From Gliomastix tumulicola (lineage: Eukaryota > Ascomycota > Sordariomycetes > Hypocreales > Bionectriaceae): a DNA stretch of 64,000 nucleotides. Under the pieces are notes generated by a model. That model was given only the letters and a program-made list of their open reading frames with translations. It had not been told where the DNA came from and did not search any database. Shown here in pieces: positions 43,835 through 55,965 of this stretch. The first letter of the stretch is position 1; the number at the start of each line of letters is the position of its first letter. The stretch covers positions 979,336-1,043,335 of the forward strand of contig BCHX01000006.1 of NCBI GenBank assembly GCA_001599755.1, read 5' to 3'. Both the position numbers and the translations under genes were made by a program.

Positions 43835-46800
43835 CTACTCGTCGTTCTCGACGTCCACCTCGTCCACCTCAGCCAGGTCGTTGTGGCGGGGATAGCCATC
43901 GACGTCGCCGTTGCTGTAGTCGCCGCCCTTCTCCTGCTGTGCGATGGCCTGCGCCGACACTATCTCGGCGAGCCTCTTCAGGCGGGGAGTTTGCAGCCCT
44001 AGATTCACAGGTCAGCGAGAGTAATCAAGGTCACGAATGCGTAGAAACTTACAAGACGGTGTATATGTCTCGAGCGCAGTGATGGACCGAGGCTCGGCGA
44101 TCTCGTACGGGCCGCTGTCGTCCATGTCCACTGCCTGGAGCAGCAGCACGTCGGACTTCTCCGTGACTCTCGATGCCACCGCCTTCATGATCTCGCCGTT
44201 GATCGGCTGCTCGTAGTCTGCAACCAGATACTGGTTCAGCAGTTTTTGGATTTGACTCGGGGAGAGCCTATCACTGTCAGTATCGAGCAAAATCACGGGC
44301 AGACAGACCAAAGGGAAACTCACATCCAGCAAATGTCCTGGATAATCTCAATGTCGTTCAACGTCGCCTTCTTGAGCTGCAGGAGTTTCGTCGCTTGCTA
44401 TAAAGAACGTTAGTCATCAATCATCAATCATCAGAAGCAAACAGCAGTACGACGCACCATCAGATGCTCCAGCTGGAGCGTGCCCTCTGGCATGTCGTGG
44501 CTCTTACACCATTCCTCGATGCGCGTGATGTTGTAATTGATCTGCAGGCCTCGCTTCCACGAGAGGAAGTTCCTCCTCATCAGCAGGTCGTTGAACGCCG
44601 TCACACCAACCAGACGCAGGAGTTCCGTGATGGTCTGTGTGATGATCGAGTCCTCGAGGTAGTACGCCTTCATGGCACGGAAGACGTTGTTGAGAAGACT
44701 CAGCAGGTTGTCCATGCTGTAGGCCGGCGCCGAGTTGGACTGGAGCAGCTTGCCCAGGAATCGGTTGTTCTCGTTGGTGATGAAGCCAGGCAACGACTGC
44801 GACTCAATGATGGCCGGGATAATCATCTTGTGCAGCTTCTTCTTCAGCACCTTCATCCACGTGTGGTAGATGTTGAACTCAAGACTCTCCAGGTCGTGCT
44901 TGACGATCTCCAGCAGCCGGTCGTACTCGTAGTTGTCCGTCTTCTGGGTCTCATACCAGTCCTCAGCAAGGAAGACAAACGACAACATCTCATGCACGTT
45001 GGACAGCCAGAACGCGCCAGGGTTGACCGCCTCCTCGCCATCGTGCTGCATCACCTCCTGCTGGATCGACTGCATGACGTTGGCCAGGAACCGCTCCGAC
45101 TCCTTGACAAAGCCATTGTTCCACATCTCCGAAGTCACAAGGTTAATGAGGTACGACGGGAAGAGAACCTCCTTGTCCGACGGGGGAGGCGTCGTGCTGG
45201 GTGAGGGGATCTTGAGGTTGCGGATCAGGCCCACAGTGATCTCCTCGTTGAGACCATCCTCGTCAGCGAGCAGCGACTCGAGCTCCATCTCGATATTGTC
45301 GGGGCTAGGCGTGAATGTCGCACTCGCAGTGTGCTGACGCAGGGCTGATGAGGTGACAGCCATGGACACAGGTCGAGGGTGGTAGGCACCGCTGAAGCGA
45401 TCCATGTCTCGCGGCTCGGCCCCAGCACTGCGGCGCTTGGGCTTCTTGGAGGCGACGAGGTTGATGAGGCCACTGGGCGCCGAGGTTCCGTTGGCGGTGC
45501 CGTTGGCCAGCTCTCCGTTGACGGGAGCATTCCTCTTAGCCTGCTCCAGAGCGTCACGAAGAGCATCGAGCTCTTGCCTGAGGCTGGAGTTGTCCTTCTC
45601 GTGCTGGGTGCTTGTCCGCTTGGCGTCTTCCAGCTCCGTGGTGGACAGACGAAGTGACTCCCTCAGCTCGCGCTCCTCCTCTTGCATCCTCTTGATGTTC
45701 GAGGTGGACTCCTCGAACGCCACTTGCAGCTTCTTCATCTCATCCTCCATAGCCTGGAGACGGGCGACAGCGATACCGGCCTGGTTTGCCTCGGTCTGGA
45801 GCTCCTTGGTCCTGGCCTCGAGGGCGTTGTGCCGGCTCTTCCACGACTTGATCTGGCCCTCGTAGTTGTCGACCTGGGAAACGAGGTTCTTGTTCTTCTC
45901 CTTCATGGATCCGAGAGCCTGCGTGAGCTCAACCACCTTGTTCTCAAGCTTGTAGGAAATCTGCTTCAGATCACGGGCCTCCTCGCGAACCTTCTTGTAA
46001 CCCTTGCGAGCAGTCTTACCACGCCAGAGACTCTGGATGAGGACCACCTTCCTTCGGTATTGCCTCCAGGTCTTAAGCGACTGCCTTGACCTCCAGGAGC
46101 GCTGGATAACAAGGGCGGCATTGCCAACTCTGGCCTCCATGATCTGCTTGCGACGCAAGAAACCCTTGGCCGCCGACTCGAACAAGACCATATCCCTCCT
46201 GATAGCCAAGAACTTCTTGCGCTGCTTCTCGCCACGCCAGATACGCTGGATGGTAGTGGCGGCCCGGATGGTGCGCAGCTCCTGGGCCTGTTTCCTAGCA
46301 ATGAAGGCACGGGCGGCACTCTGGGACAGGATGATGGCTTCGCGAGCATCGAGGAAGCGGCGACGGTAGTACTTCGCCTTGAGGTTCTTCTGGATCATGA
46401 TGGCGCACTCGTTGAGACGGTTGGTGCGCAGGTTCTCCAGGAAGGCGAGCATACCAGCGCGGAAGAAGATCTTGGTGAGACCAAGCTGGTACTTGTCCAT
46501 GCCCTTCTCGGAGCTGGTGCCGAGAGCCTTGGACAGGATGGCGTCGGCCATGGAGCGAATCTCTGATGTCCACCCGGTCGACTGGACGAGCATGTAGTAG
46601 CGGAGCGCGAACTCCTCATATGTCCATCTTGTCGGGTAGCCGGCGCAACTTATACGCACGGTCTCGAGGACACCACAAGCTCGCAGCTGGCTGAGGACCA
46701 TGGGACCCTCAAACTTCCAAGCCTCCTTGGCTTCGTTGGGCTTGATACACCGGATGTAGTGGACATCGGTGTTGTTGATGGTGTGCATCAGCTCGATGAG

Positions 46801-48882
46801 CGAGGATCTGAAGATACCACCGAGCGTCGGCTTCCTGTTCACGGCCACACCGATCTTCCTACCACCAGCGGGCTTAACGCTAGAGGAGCTTGCCGATGCC
46901 ACGTCCTTCTCTCGAACCGCCGCAGCGGCGTCGAGAACCGACTTGAGGAACTCGTTGGAGGTCGCGCGCAGGACAGCCATGTGCTCGTCGGGCACAGTGT
47001 CACGGTTCTTGTCGATGAAACCCTCGGACTCGTAGGTGACATCAATAGCATAGTGGCAGACGGTGAAGGCTGACTTCCCAAATCGGGGCTTCTTGAAGAA
47101 CTTGTGTTTGTCCTGTCCGTAGTTCTGGTGCAGCTTCATGACGAACTGCTCGTCCGAACCCATCGGCAGGCGGGATTCCTCGTCCAGCAGAGACAGGACT
47201 CCGAGCTTACCCTCGATCAGGTCGATGCAGGGCTGGTTGTCAGAGAAGTCGATGAAGGTCCAGTCGATCTGTTCCCTCAGATACTCCTCCTGCTCGAGCT
47301 TGAACACGTGCTGGTTGAACTCCTGCTGCAGCTTCTCGTTGGCATAGTTGATACAGAACTGCTCAAAGGAGTTCTTCGCGAAATGCTCGAAACCGTAGAT
47401 ATCCAGAACACCGATGAAAGACTTGACGCGGCCGAGAACCTCGTCGGTAGCCAGACTGTAGTTGATGACCTCGACAAGCCAGTCGAACAGACTCGAGTAG
47501 ATGAACTTGGCCACGGAGTCACGCACGACCACAGCCTGTGTCTGGGTGAGGTTGGATGTGATCTTCTCGCCACGGGTGATGAGCTGCTTCTTGACAATCC
47601 ACCTGGCAAACTCGGTGGCATCGACGCCAAGGATGGCTGAGGCCTTCTGCAACGAGGGTTCCGTGGGCGCCAGGACACTGTCATTTCGCGAGGCCGTGAT
47701 CTTAACATTGCCAAGGTGAAGCAGACCAGCCAGAAGCTTGAAGATCTCCGACTGCTGCTCTGTCGTCACACCAACGGTCGAAAGGGACTTCTTGGTGGCC
47801 TCGAACTCGGCCTTGTCATCGACGCCGTCGATCAACGGGGATTGGCCCTGGTTAAGGTACTCAAACTGATCGACGGGGAGGATGTTGAGTTCCTCGCGCT
47901 CCTGGTCCGAGGCGCCTGCCACGAGCTGGTAGAAGATGTGGTAGTTGCGCTCCTTGAGCGGCTGGAACACCAGACGCGAGCGCTCGAGGAGGTACGTCCT
48001 GATCTTGGCGCCGATGATGTTGGTCTTGTCGTCAAACATGATCTCGATGTACTTGCCGAAACGAGATGAGTTGTCGTTCCTCGTCGTCTTGGCGTTGCCG
48101 AAGGCTTCCATGATCGGGTTGGTCGCCAAGATCTGCTCCTCCGTCTCGCTCATGGACTCGGCGCCGCGCTTCGATCGGCCGCTGGGGCTGTCGGGGGACT
48201 CTCTGGTCGCAAAGTAGCGCATAATATACTTTGCGCTGACAGTCTTGCCGGCACCAGACTCGCCCGAGACGACAATGGTCTGGTTCTTGCTGTCGCGAAG
48301 CATGTCCATGAAGGCCTCCTCGGCGATGGCGAACAGGTGGGGAGCCTGCGTCGCCCTCTGCTTGCCAGCGTAGACCTGGACCATGCCGGAGACGTAGAGG
48401 GAGTCGACGCGGGCGAAGGGGTTGGTCGCGATGAGGACGATACCACTGTACGTGTAGATCTCCTTCTGCATATATCGGAGTCGGATCGCTTGCAGGACTA
48501 GGCGGTCAAGGTCAGTACGAGCTTCGACATGCGTGTGTTTGCTTCGTCAGACATACCAGCAGGCTCGTTGAGATGGGAGAGATTTGTAAGATCGTCGCTG
48601 GCTTCGAGCATGGTCGGGTTCATCAGCGGCGGCAGAGCCGGGTCGTTGCCGCTGGCGAGCGCATCTTCGGGCACGGTAATGGTTTTCTCCTGTTGGGGGC
48701 ATCTGTCAGCATCGTCCTCTCCCAGCAGCATCAATAGATAGTCGTACAGCTCCATTCTCGAGCTTGAAGACGAGCGAAGCCTTGCCTCCATCGACAGACT
48801 TCTTGACAAGCTCCGAAGCTACCCAGCCCTCGGCAGCATCAGGCTGCCAGGCTCTTGTGCCGACATCGTAGGTAGATGCCAT
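43835..48882 (-). CDS. MYO2: Class V myosin heavy chain, 1586 aa
   Basis: Exons are 48882..48748, 48689..48557, 48497..44458, 44397..44324, 44267..44053 and 43998..43835. An N-terminal SH3-like region (MASTYDVGTRAWQPD) leads to the motor, with the P-loop GESGAGKT at residues 168-175, the switch-II region DIYGFEHF and the actin-binding cleft residues HYIRCIKPNE. About six IQ motifs follow (RNLK...RRRF, AATTIQRIWRG, LIQSLWRGKTARKGYKK), then a coiled coil (LKQISYKLENKVVELTQ) and a globular DIL-containing tail (YYLEDSIITQTITELLRL). The acidic C-terminus is VDEVDVENDE. It carries vesicles and organelles along actin cables to hyphal tips. Introns are confined to the two ends. Confidence 0.97.
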
Positions 48883-50624
48883 TAGGGATTAAAGGATGCC
48901 CAGCTGGGCGGACGCGGCGAAGGAGACTAGTAGGAAGGAGGTTTCGAGAAGCGAAGGTTGGTCATGAGCTGTCGTTAAGAGGCATGCGCCGGGAGCCCCC
49001 TTCGAGGATGAGAAGAAAAAAAGAAAAAGAAAAAAAAATCCGGCCAGTCGACGCTTGGAAAACGAAATCTAGACACGTCTATTCGGAGACGACACGAGCG
49101 TGTTTGATAACCGTCAGAAGCCCTCGAGCGTGGGAGGGGAGGGTTGGAGGAGACAAGGGAAAAAGCAGGAAAGTTTGAGCTGAAGCTTGCTTTTGCCTGG
49201 CCATCCAACGAAATGGAAATGGTCGATGGGATAACTAGGGGGAGAATTATCATGCAGATGCGAATGGAAGCGCATGGGTGTATCAGCGCCGGTCAACGTT
49301 GGAGCCACGCCGTGCTAAATTGCTGGGGGACAGAAAAGGACGGCATCTCACAGCCAGCAAGCAGAACAAGGGGGTTTCAGAGGACCCACGCCACGTTTGT
49401 CAGTGAGAAAGCCTGTGCTTCCAAACGCCACTGTGGCGTTGGGGAACACGAGTCCGCGTTTTCACGACTGGAGGGTGCGGGTCTTATTTTGTCGACCCGC
49501 TCCTGCGGGAGCCCCTGAACCCTTCGTCATCGCCCCTGAACTGCACAGTGTTGGTAGCTGCTAGCCGTACCTGCAGTATTACCGCCACAAGCTCCCGTTC
49601 CTCTACCTTACAGGCCGTCGGTAACTCCAGTCGCACCACAAGAACGAGTAGCTCAGCTCCTCTTACCAATCACCCCGATACCGCCTTTTCGAACCTCTGC
49701 CCTCGCCCTGGCGTGCCTCACCTCACCGCTCCGAAAAATTGGTGCAGAAGGCTGGGAAACGGGCCGGGTTCAGGATAGGAGGTTGGCAGCTGGAACTGGA
49801 CCACCAACGGGCGAACCACCACAGCGGAGAGAAGCCCCCCAAACGCCCCTAAGCTCCTTTAGCAGGCAGGCAGGCCCCCCTAAAAAGTCCCCTTTCAGGG
49901 GTTTGACTCGGAACCAACCTCCCAGGCGGCCCACCAGGATCACGTTAATTGTGGGGCGACGTTCGCCCACGACAGGGGATCCCGATGCTGGTTGCTTCAG
50001 ATTTGATGATGGGGGTCACCAGAATCTTCTTTGATGTCGGTGGTGGTGATGATCGATGTTGTGCTTACTTCTCTTCCAAGTGGACGTTTGTGGGTGTTCT
50101 GCCGAGCGTTGCATTCGTACTGCTGTCCATTGGTCATGCGCGTCCTGCTCGTACCATGAGGCATGAACAAGCAATCAAAAACGCAAGCGAGCAATCATCA
50201 CACCAGACAAAGAGACACAATGCCGTAATTTCGATGCGATGGTCCGCCCAGGCTCTTCCCCAGTTTCAACTCCAATGTCAGCCAGTGCGCAAGGCCTGCT
50301 TCCTCCCGTGGTCCTAGTCCTGCTCATCTTGTTTGTTCTGCCGGCCTGTCCCTGCGCTGTCAGTCATCGCGCATCATCACGGATCACGTATCGCGTCCGA
50401 GCGCGTCAAAGGTGTCAAAAAAAAAGTTGTAAATTGCTTTTGATACCGCATGTAACAGAACGCCATCCCACCCAATCGGCATGTTGAGGCCGAAATGTAA
50501 AACCGGTCCCGTGCGCTCGTGCTACCAGGACTTCCCAAAATGCATTTTTCTTCTCCTCACCACCGGTCTATTCTGCATGTATAACCCAAGTCCCGTTGAA
50601 GACACTTGAGCGTGTTTGTCCCGT
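48883..50624. other. Intergenic, 1.7 kb
   Basis: This is the promoter of the leftward myosin gene and the 3' flank of the leftward phosphoglycerate dehydrogenase gene. Frames such as 49949-50317 (plus) have no domain or codon support. No RNA gene was recognised. Confidence 0.55.
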
Positions 50625-52167
50625 TTAGTAAAGGACACGCGTGAGAATGCGGGCTGTGACAAGTCAGTTAGCAGCAATACGACAAGTATTAGCAGGAGGC
50701 ATATGAACTCACAGCTAAGGCCCTCGAGGCTTTCCCACAGATCCTTGATCTCTTCGAACCGCACGTTGCTGATATCCGCCATCAGATAGGCAACGTCGCC
50801 CCTGTTATCACTGATCTGCTTGTCGACGTTGTGGTCGCCCAGAATCTCGTTGACCTTGCGCAGCACACCGGGCACGTTGTTGTGGATGTAGATGACACGT
50901 GCCGTGTTCTGCTCCTCGAGTGTGACGGAGCGCAGGTTGACCTCGGGCAGATTGACACTGCCGAGCGTGATGCCCTGGTTGATGTACCGCACCAGCGCCT
51001 CGGCCACCTCGATACCGATTGCCCGCTGGGCCTCCTCGGTGCTGCCACCGATGTGCGGCGTAAGGATCAAGTTAGGCAGGCTGCGCAGGTCGTCGCCCCA
51101 GACGTTGAGCTGGCTGTTGAAGTAGTCGCCGTTGGCCGCCGGCTCGTGGGGGAACACGTCCAGCGCGGCACCAGCGACCTTGCCATCGCGCGAGGCCTTG
51201 ATCAGCGCAGCGATGTCGACGACGCTGCCACGGCTGGCGTTGATGACGTAAGAACCCTGCTTCATCTTCTCAAACTGGGGGGTCGAGATCATGCCTCTCG
51301 TCTCGGGGAGATCGGGAACGTGCAGGGTGATGAAGTCGGCCTCGTCGAGAAGAGCATCGAGGGTAGGCACCTGCTTGGCAGTACCCAGGGCCATCAGAGT
51401 CACGACATCGTAGTAGATGACGTTCATGCCCATAGCCTCGGCTAGGACTGACAGCTGGGAGCCGATGTGGCCGTATCCAACGATGCCCAGCGTCTTTCCG
51501 CGGATTTCCCAGCACTTGGAGCTGACCTTGTTCCATGTGCCGCGGTGCATCTCATTGGAGCGGTCACCGAGCTGACGGGCCAGGACGATGATCTCAGCAA
51601 TGACGAGCTCGGCGACACTGCGGGAGTTGGCAAAGGGAGAGTTGAAGACGGCAATACCCTGACGGGCAGCATAGTCGAGGTCGACCTGGTTCGTGCCGAT
51701 GCAGAAGCATCCAACCACAAGCAGGTTCTTGGCCTCGCGCAGCACCTTCGCGGTCAACTTGGTCTTTGACCGGATACCAATGACATGAACGTCACTGTAG
51801 AAAATGAGCACATGTCCCCTTTAAGAACGTGATGCATGGTCAGGACTCACCGAATCTTCTCAATGAGCTGGTCCTCCGGCAGGGAGGTCTTGAGCGCCTC
51901 GACCTGGTAGCCCTGCTCCTTCAGCAGCTCCTGACCGGCCTGGTTCACATTCTCCAGCAGCAGGATCTTGACATCCTGTGTGTTGAATGGCTTGAGGGGC
52001 TTCTCGGCAGGCGGGACTCGCTGTGATGACTTGCCCGCGCCCCAGCTGGAGCCGGGCTTGAAGCTGGCGATGGGTGAGGTGGAAAGGGAGGCTGAGAGAG
52101 AGGCCGTGACCGCCTGGCTGGCGCTGTGGGAGACGCTGCGGCCTGTGATGTCCTGAGGGAGAGTCAT
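50625..52167 (-). CDS. SER33: D-3-phosphoglycerate dehydrogenase, 475 aa
   Basis: Exons are 52167..51851, 51794..50713 and 50653..50625; the tiny last exon gives the ending SSRILTRVLY in place of an unlikely read-through tail. After about 60 Ser-rich residues comes KILLLENVNQAGQELL, then the D-2-hydroxyacid dehydrogenase fold with the NAD loop GYGHIGSQ (Gly212-Gly217 region), NASRGSVVD, and the catalytic His in LTPHIGGSTEEAQ. A C-terminal ACT domain (VIYIHNNVPGVLRKVNEIL) allows serine feedback. It performs the first step of serine biosynthesis from 3-phosphoglycerate. Gcn4/CPC1-type sites lie upstream. The symbol is by yeast homology; SER3 would fit equally. Confidence 0.96.
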
Positions 52168-52406
52168 GGCGAGTATTTCCTAGCTAGGTCTGAAGCTCTG
52201 AGGAAAACTTTGGTGAAGATTTTTTTTTCCTTTTCACCGTATGTCGTGAGGAGTGAGAACAAAAAGGAATCGTATGAAATTAGGAAAGTAAGAGGGGAAA
52301 GTGAAGAAAGATCTCGTGGTGTCTGTAGTTGCAGAGAAAAATATCGAGATGAAGACGGCGGCAGACGACGTCTTCTTATAACCTCGATCAGTGATGTCAG
52401 GCAAGA

Positions 52407-52412
52407 GAGTCA
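52407..52412 (-). promoter_or_regulatory. TGACTC element (CPC1/GCN4-type half site)
   Basis: GAGTCA on the plus strand reads TGACTC on the coding strand, 240 bp upstream of the phosphoglycerate dehydrogenase ATG. This is the core general amino acid control element; function is inferred. Confidence 0.45.
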
Positions 52413-52605
52413 CGCAAAACAAAGCAGGTATATTCCGGGAAGGGAGCCTGTGCAAATCACGACACCGCGCTTAGAATTGAAAAAAAGTTTGCGGCAGTTT
52501 AACTGGGAACATGCTCGACTCATTGCCACCACTCTCCATCCGTTATAGCACCCATAGGCCGTTTACCGCTTCTACGCTCCGGGAGAATCCCGTCGGCCAT
52601 TCTAT

Positions 52606-52612
52606 TGAGTCA
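52606..52612. promoter_or_regulatory. TGAGTCA element (CPC1/GCN4 consensus)
   Basis: ATTGAGTCAT contains the full seven-base AP-1/Gcn4 palindrome, 440 bp upstream of the phosphoglycerate dehydrogenase start. This position and a serine-biosynthetic target fit cross-pathway control; function is inferred. Confidence 0.5.
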
Positions 52613-53594
52613 TGGCCGCCACGATATCGCCATCCGTTGCGAATATCCCTCTAGAGCTGAGGACGTTGCATCTGCTGCAGAGGCATGTTTACAGCAACAT
52701 AAGAGGTCCGAGGTTGTCTTTAACGATGTGACTGATAATCATCCCACGAAAATACTGACAAATTGCCCCGCGTCGATGGAGGGGCAACATGCGGAATACT
52801 TCCAGGGCCGTTCTGACAGCGCTCTTGACGTGTACTTTGGCGCTAGTGAGTAACAGGGAGATGAATGACATAAATATCAAACCGACTTCCACATCAATAG
52901 GGCTGAAGGCTCAGCAAGCCTTTCTGTCTGTCTCTCCCCCACCTCTCTTCGCACCTTCGGACACCTCGTACAGCGCGCACCGGCAGCAAATCCACACCCG
53001 TCCGTTGCCCCAAGAAGCAACACCGCATCGCCTGCAGCGGTAGCAGATGCACCTGTCCTATAGCTGCATGCATTAATATTACTTAGACCTGGGGCCAGTC
53101 GGGCTTTCTCGCTGACCCGGAGGGCCGTCCACCGGCCGGCCGTTGAAGGCGTGACACATGGCCGCCGAATCCGGCCACTTCACACCATCGCTTCCCTTCT
53201 CGTTCATCCCGTGCCGTGCCAGGGGTGATTCGCCATTCGCTGCATCGTCCAATTTACTTGCTACCTCATTCTATTACATTATTACTACCCACTCGGAGTT
53301 CACGTCCACATGATTCCAGTTTTGACTGCACCGTAAACATTTCAAAGTAGTTGCTGGGACGGAATCGAAAGAAGAAAAAAAATAAAAGAAAAAGAACACA
53401 AATAGAACCCGTCGATGGCAGGGCCATGTTTCTGTCGTCTAAACTCGCATTTTGTTCCCGTGGTCATGTAGTCCTCGCATAAGTCGGCACGCAGCATGAC
53501 TAGCCACCAAAGAAAATCCTCCCACCGGCAGTCTCGACTCCGCATGCTTCGACTCTTCCATATTCAACTTCCCGTATGCCGTAAGCTATCACCT

Positions 53595-55053
53595 CTAGCT
53601 CTGCTTGCACTCGGCGGCCTCTTGTTTCGGCTTGCCGGAGCCATCCTAGGAAATTGTGAGCAACAGATCTTTCTAGTGCACGAGGACAAGGACTTACCTC
53701 TTCGTCAGTCTCCTCCTCCTCATCGTCGTGGTCATCACTGAGGTCATCCTCATCCTCGTCGTCATCGAAGTCGTTGGAGCCAAGATCCTCGTCGTCAAGC
53801 TCCTCATAGGCGAGAGCCTCGCCAGTGAACCAGTCGATGGCACGAGGAATGAGCTTCTCCTTGATATCCTCACCCAGCTGGTAGTCAAGCTCGAGGCGGT
53901 CCTCGATATCGGAACCGACATCGTCAATCTCCTCGTCATCCTCCTCCTTGGGGGGCTGGGGAGGGGAGAAGAAGTTGAAGAAAGACTCGGTGGGCACAGA
54001 CTTCTTGACAATGCGAGTCTGCTTGGTGTCTTGTAGTATGTTAGTACAGGCCTTCCAATGGGCGACCGAGACCGAGGTACTCACTCTTATTTCTCTGCTT
54101 CTTCTGCTCGATGCGAACCGTCAGGTCCTTCGAAGGAAGCCACTCGATCTTGGAGCCCTCGGCATGATCGTAGATGAAATCACCACCGTAGCCCATCTCG
54201 CTCTGGTAGTAGTAGGTCTTCGTAAGGGTCTTGTTGGAGAAGTACGGGTTGGAAGAGAACTCGAAGATCAGGCGGAAACCAGGCACATCGAGGTACTCCA
54301 TGCGGATGTCAGTGAGGTGCTTCAGGGCACCCTCGTCACGGTCGGTGATCATCTCGGCAAAGGTGACCTGGTTCTTCATGGCAGACAGCCAGAACTCAGG
54401 AATACCAGCCACATCCTTGGGGACGGTACTCTTGGTCTCGGGCTTGGCAGCAGCCTCAGCCTCCTTATCCTTGTCCTCTTCCTCCTCATCCTCCTCCTCT
54501 TCGGCGGCCTTGATCTCCTCCTCGGTTGGCTCGACCTCGCCGTTGATGATCTTGGCTCTCCGCTCGTACAGAGGCGTGAACTTGGCGAAGTACTTCTTCT
54601 CGAGCTGGAGAACCTCCTGCTGGAAGTCGGCCTCGAGCTTGCTATGCTCGCTCTGGATTCCCTTGAGACCAGATACTCTGCGGCGGACCGGAGCGGGGAG
54701 CGATTCGACGTAGCCGGACGAGCGGCCAACAAGGGAGCCAAGACGACCCTGGATCATCGAGACAAGCTGGGGGTTCTGGGCGAAGATAGAAGCGGCGGCC
54801 GCACGGTCGAGGTCCTCTGTATAGTTTGTGAGAAACAATCCATTTAACGAATAGAATGGAATCTTACCCTCTCGAATGCTGGCGACGCCGGGCTGCTGGG
54901 CATGCGAGGAGATGGGCGCGTTGTTGGCAGGTGTGTTCTGTGGCGTACTGGCGAGGTGGGGTACAATTAGCATCACGATCATCATCAGGACTCGAGGGGA
55001 AGAACTCACGGAGCCGTCGCCTCCTGGCGTTTACCTCGAATCGGCTCAGCCAT
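53595..55053 (-). CDS. NAP1: Nucleosome assembly protein NAP1, 412 aa
   Basis: Exons are 55053..55010, 54947..54868, 54816..54085, 54029..53698 and 53645..53595. The start is MAEPIRGKRQEATAP. The NAP core runs from about residue 65 with SGLKGIQSEHSKLEADFQ (long helix), KYFAKFTPLYERRAKIINGE, IPEFWLSAMKNQ and the earmuff/core motifs FIYDHAEGSKIEW and SFFNFFSPP. Two acidic stretches (EEEEDEEEEDKD and the tail DDDEDEDDLSDDHDDEEEE) bind histones. The last exon adds Cys-Lys-Gln-Ser, a prenylation-type box as in many NAP1 proteins. It chaperones H2A-H2B between cytosol and nucleus. Confidence 0.96.
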
Positions 55054-55965
55054 GATGGATGGTGGTGTGCGAATGTAGATGAGGGATGAACGTGTGTCCC
55101 GGGGGGAGAAGAGGCGGCTTGGAGATTTGGAAAAGGGAGGAAAGGTTGAGAGTAGTGGTGGTGGTGATGATGCTAAGGGTAGGTAGGTATTTTTTTGGTG
55201 GGGGAAGGAGGCGATAAAGTGGGCAGCGAGAGAAAATTTGGGCAGCCAGCACTGGACAGTACAAAGCTTGTTGGGTAATTGCCCACTGCAGGCGAAAGCG
55301 ATCTACTGGACCCAGACTGCCTGCTAGTGTCTCGCACAGTGTTGTGTTACTGTACGCCTTCTGGTGCCTCCTCTCTGGCGGTCAAGGTTGGCGATGCAAG
55401 CAGCCGGGGCTAGTAAGACAAGAGCAGAAGGGCCGACCAACACCAGGCGCCCGGCGGTGAGGGGACTGACTCAACGACTCGTATTCGCTACCGGTGCTAC
55501 GAGCGGTGGAATTTCCCGATTGTTTTCGTCTTCATCTCATCGGGTCGCCTTGGGATTGGCTCGCACTGTGATTTCATGCACGTTCGAGGTCTGGTGCTTG
55601 CCAATAGATCTAGAACTCGAGGCCTGCCAAGTACCCGACCCGACCGTTTTCAACACACTGCGCAGCAGCTGCGGCAGGTGGGGTGCGAGGGGTATCCCCT
55701 CCTAAGTGGTGGCAGATGACGAGGTTGCACTGGAACCTAGCACCTGGCCATAGAACTGGAGTCTGGTAAGCACGGGTCGCGCCCCAACCTCCTGCAAGTG
55801 TAGAGGAGCTACAGGGTAGGTCAGCCTCATCCCGATCGCCATCGACGTTAGCCGTATCGGATCTAGATAGCATCACAATCTTTACTCGCAGTCTCCTCTA
55901 GCCTCTTCCCTCGCCGCCTTTCGCATCTCAATGTTTGACAACGTAGATTGGGGGTGACATTGGCC
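55054..55965. other. Divergent promoter between NAP1 and the P5B ATPase, 0.9 kb
   Basis: There is no convincing frame. The NAP1-proximal part (55100-55200) is purine-rich on the plus strand, a pyrimidine tract in the NAP1 direction. Confidence 0.55.

Larger units (their letters stand above)
52168..53594. other. Intergenic, 1.4 kb
   Basis: This is the promoter of the leftward phosphoglycerate dehydrogenase gene and the 3' flank of NAP1. It contains the Gcn4-like sites listed separately. No CDS is supported. Confidence 0.55.

Noticed and set aside
44464..45204. 246-codon plus-strand frame (and similar ones up to 48217)
   Set aside because: These are antisense shadows of the class V myosin exon, whose sense translation is unmistakable.
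50522..50712. Read-through C-terminus of phosphoglycerate dehydrogenase
   Set aside because: The 63-residue extension is hydrophobic then basic and unlike the family; splicing at 50713/50653 gives the expected SSRILTRVLY ending.
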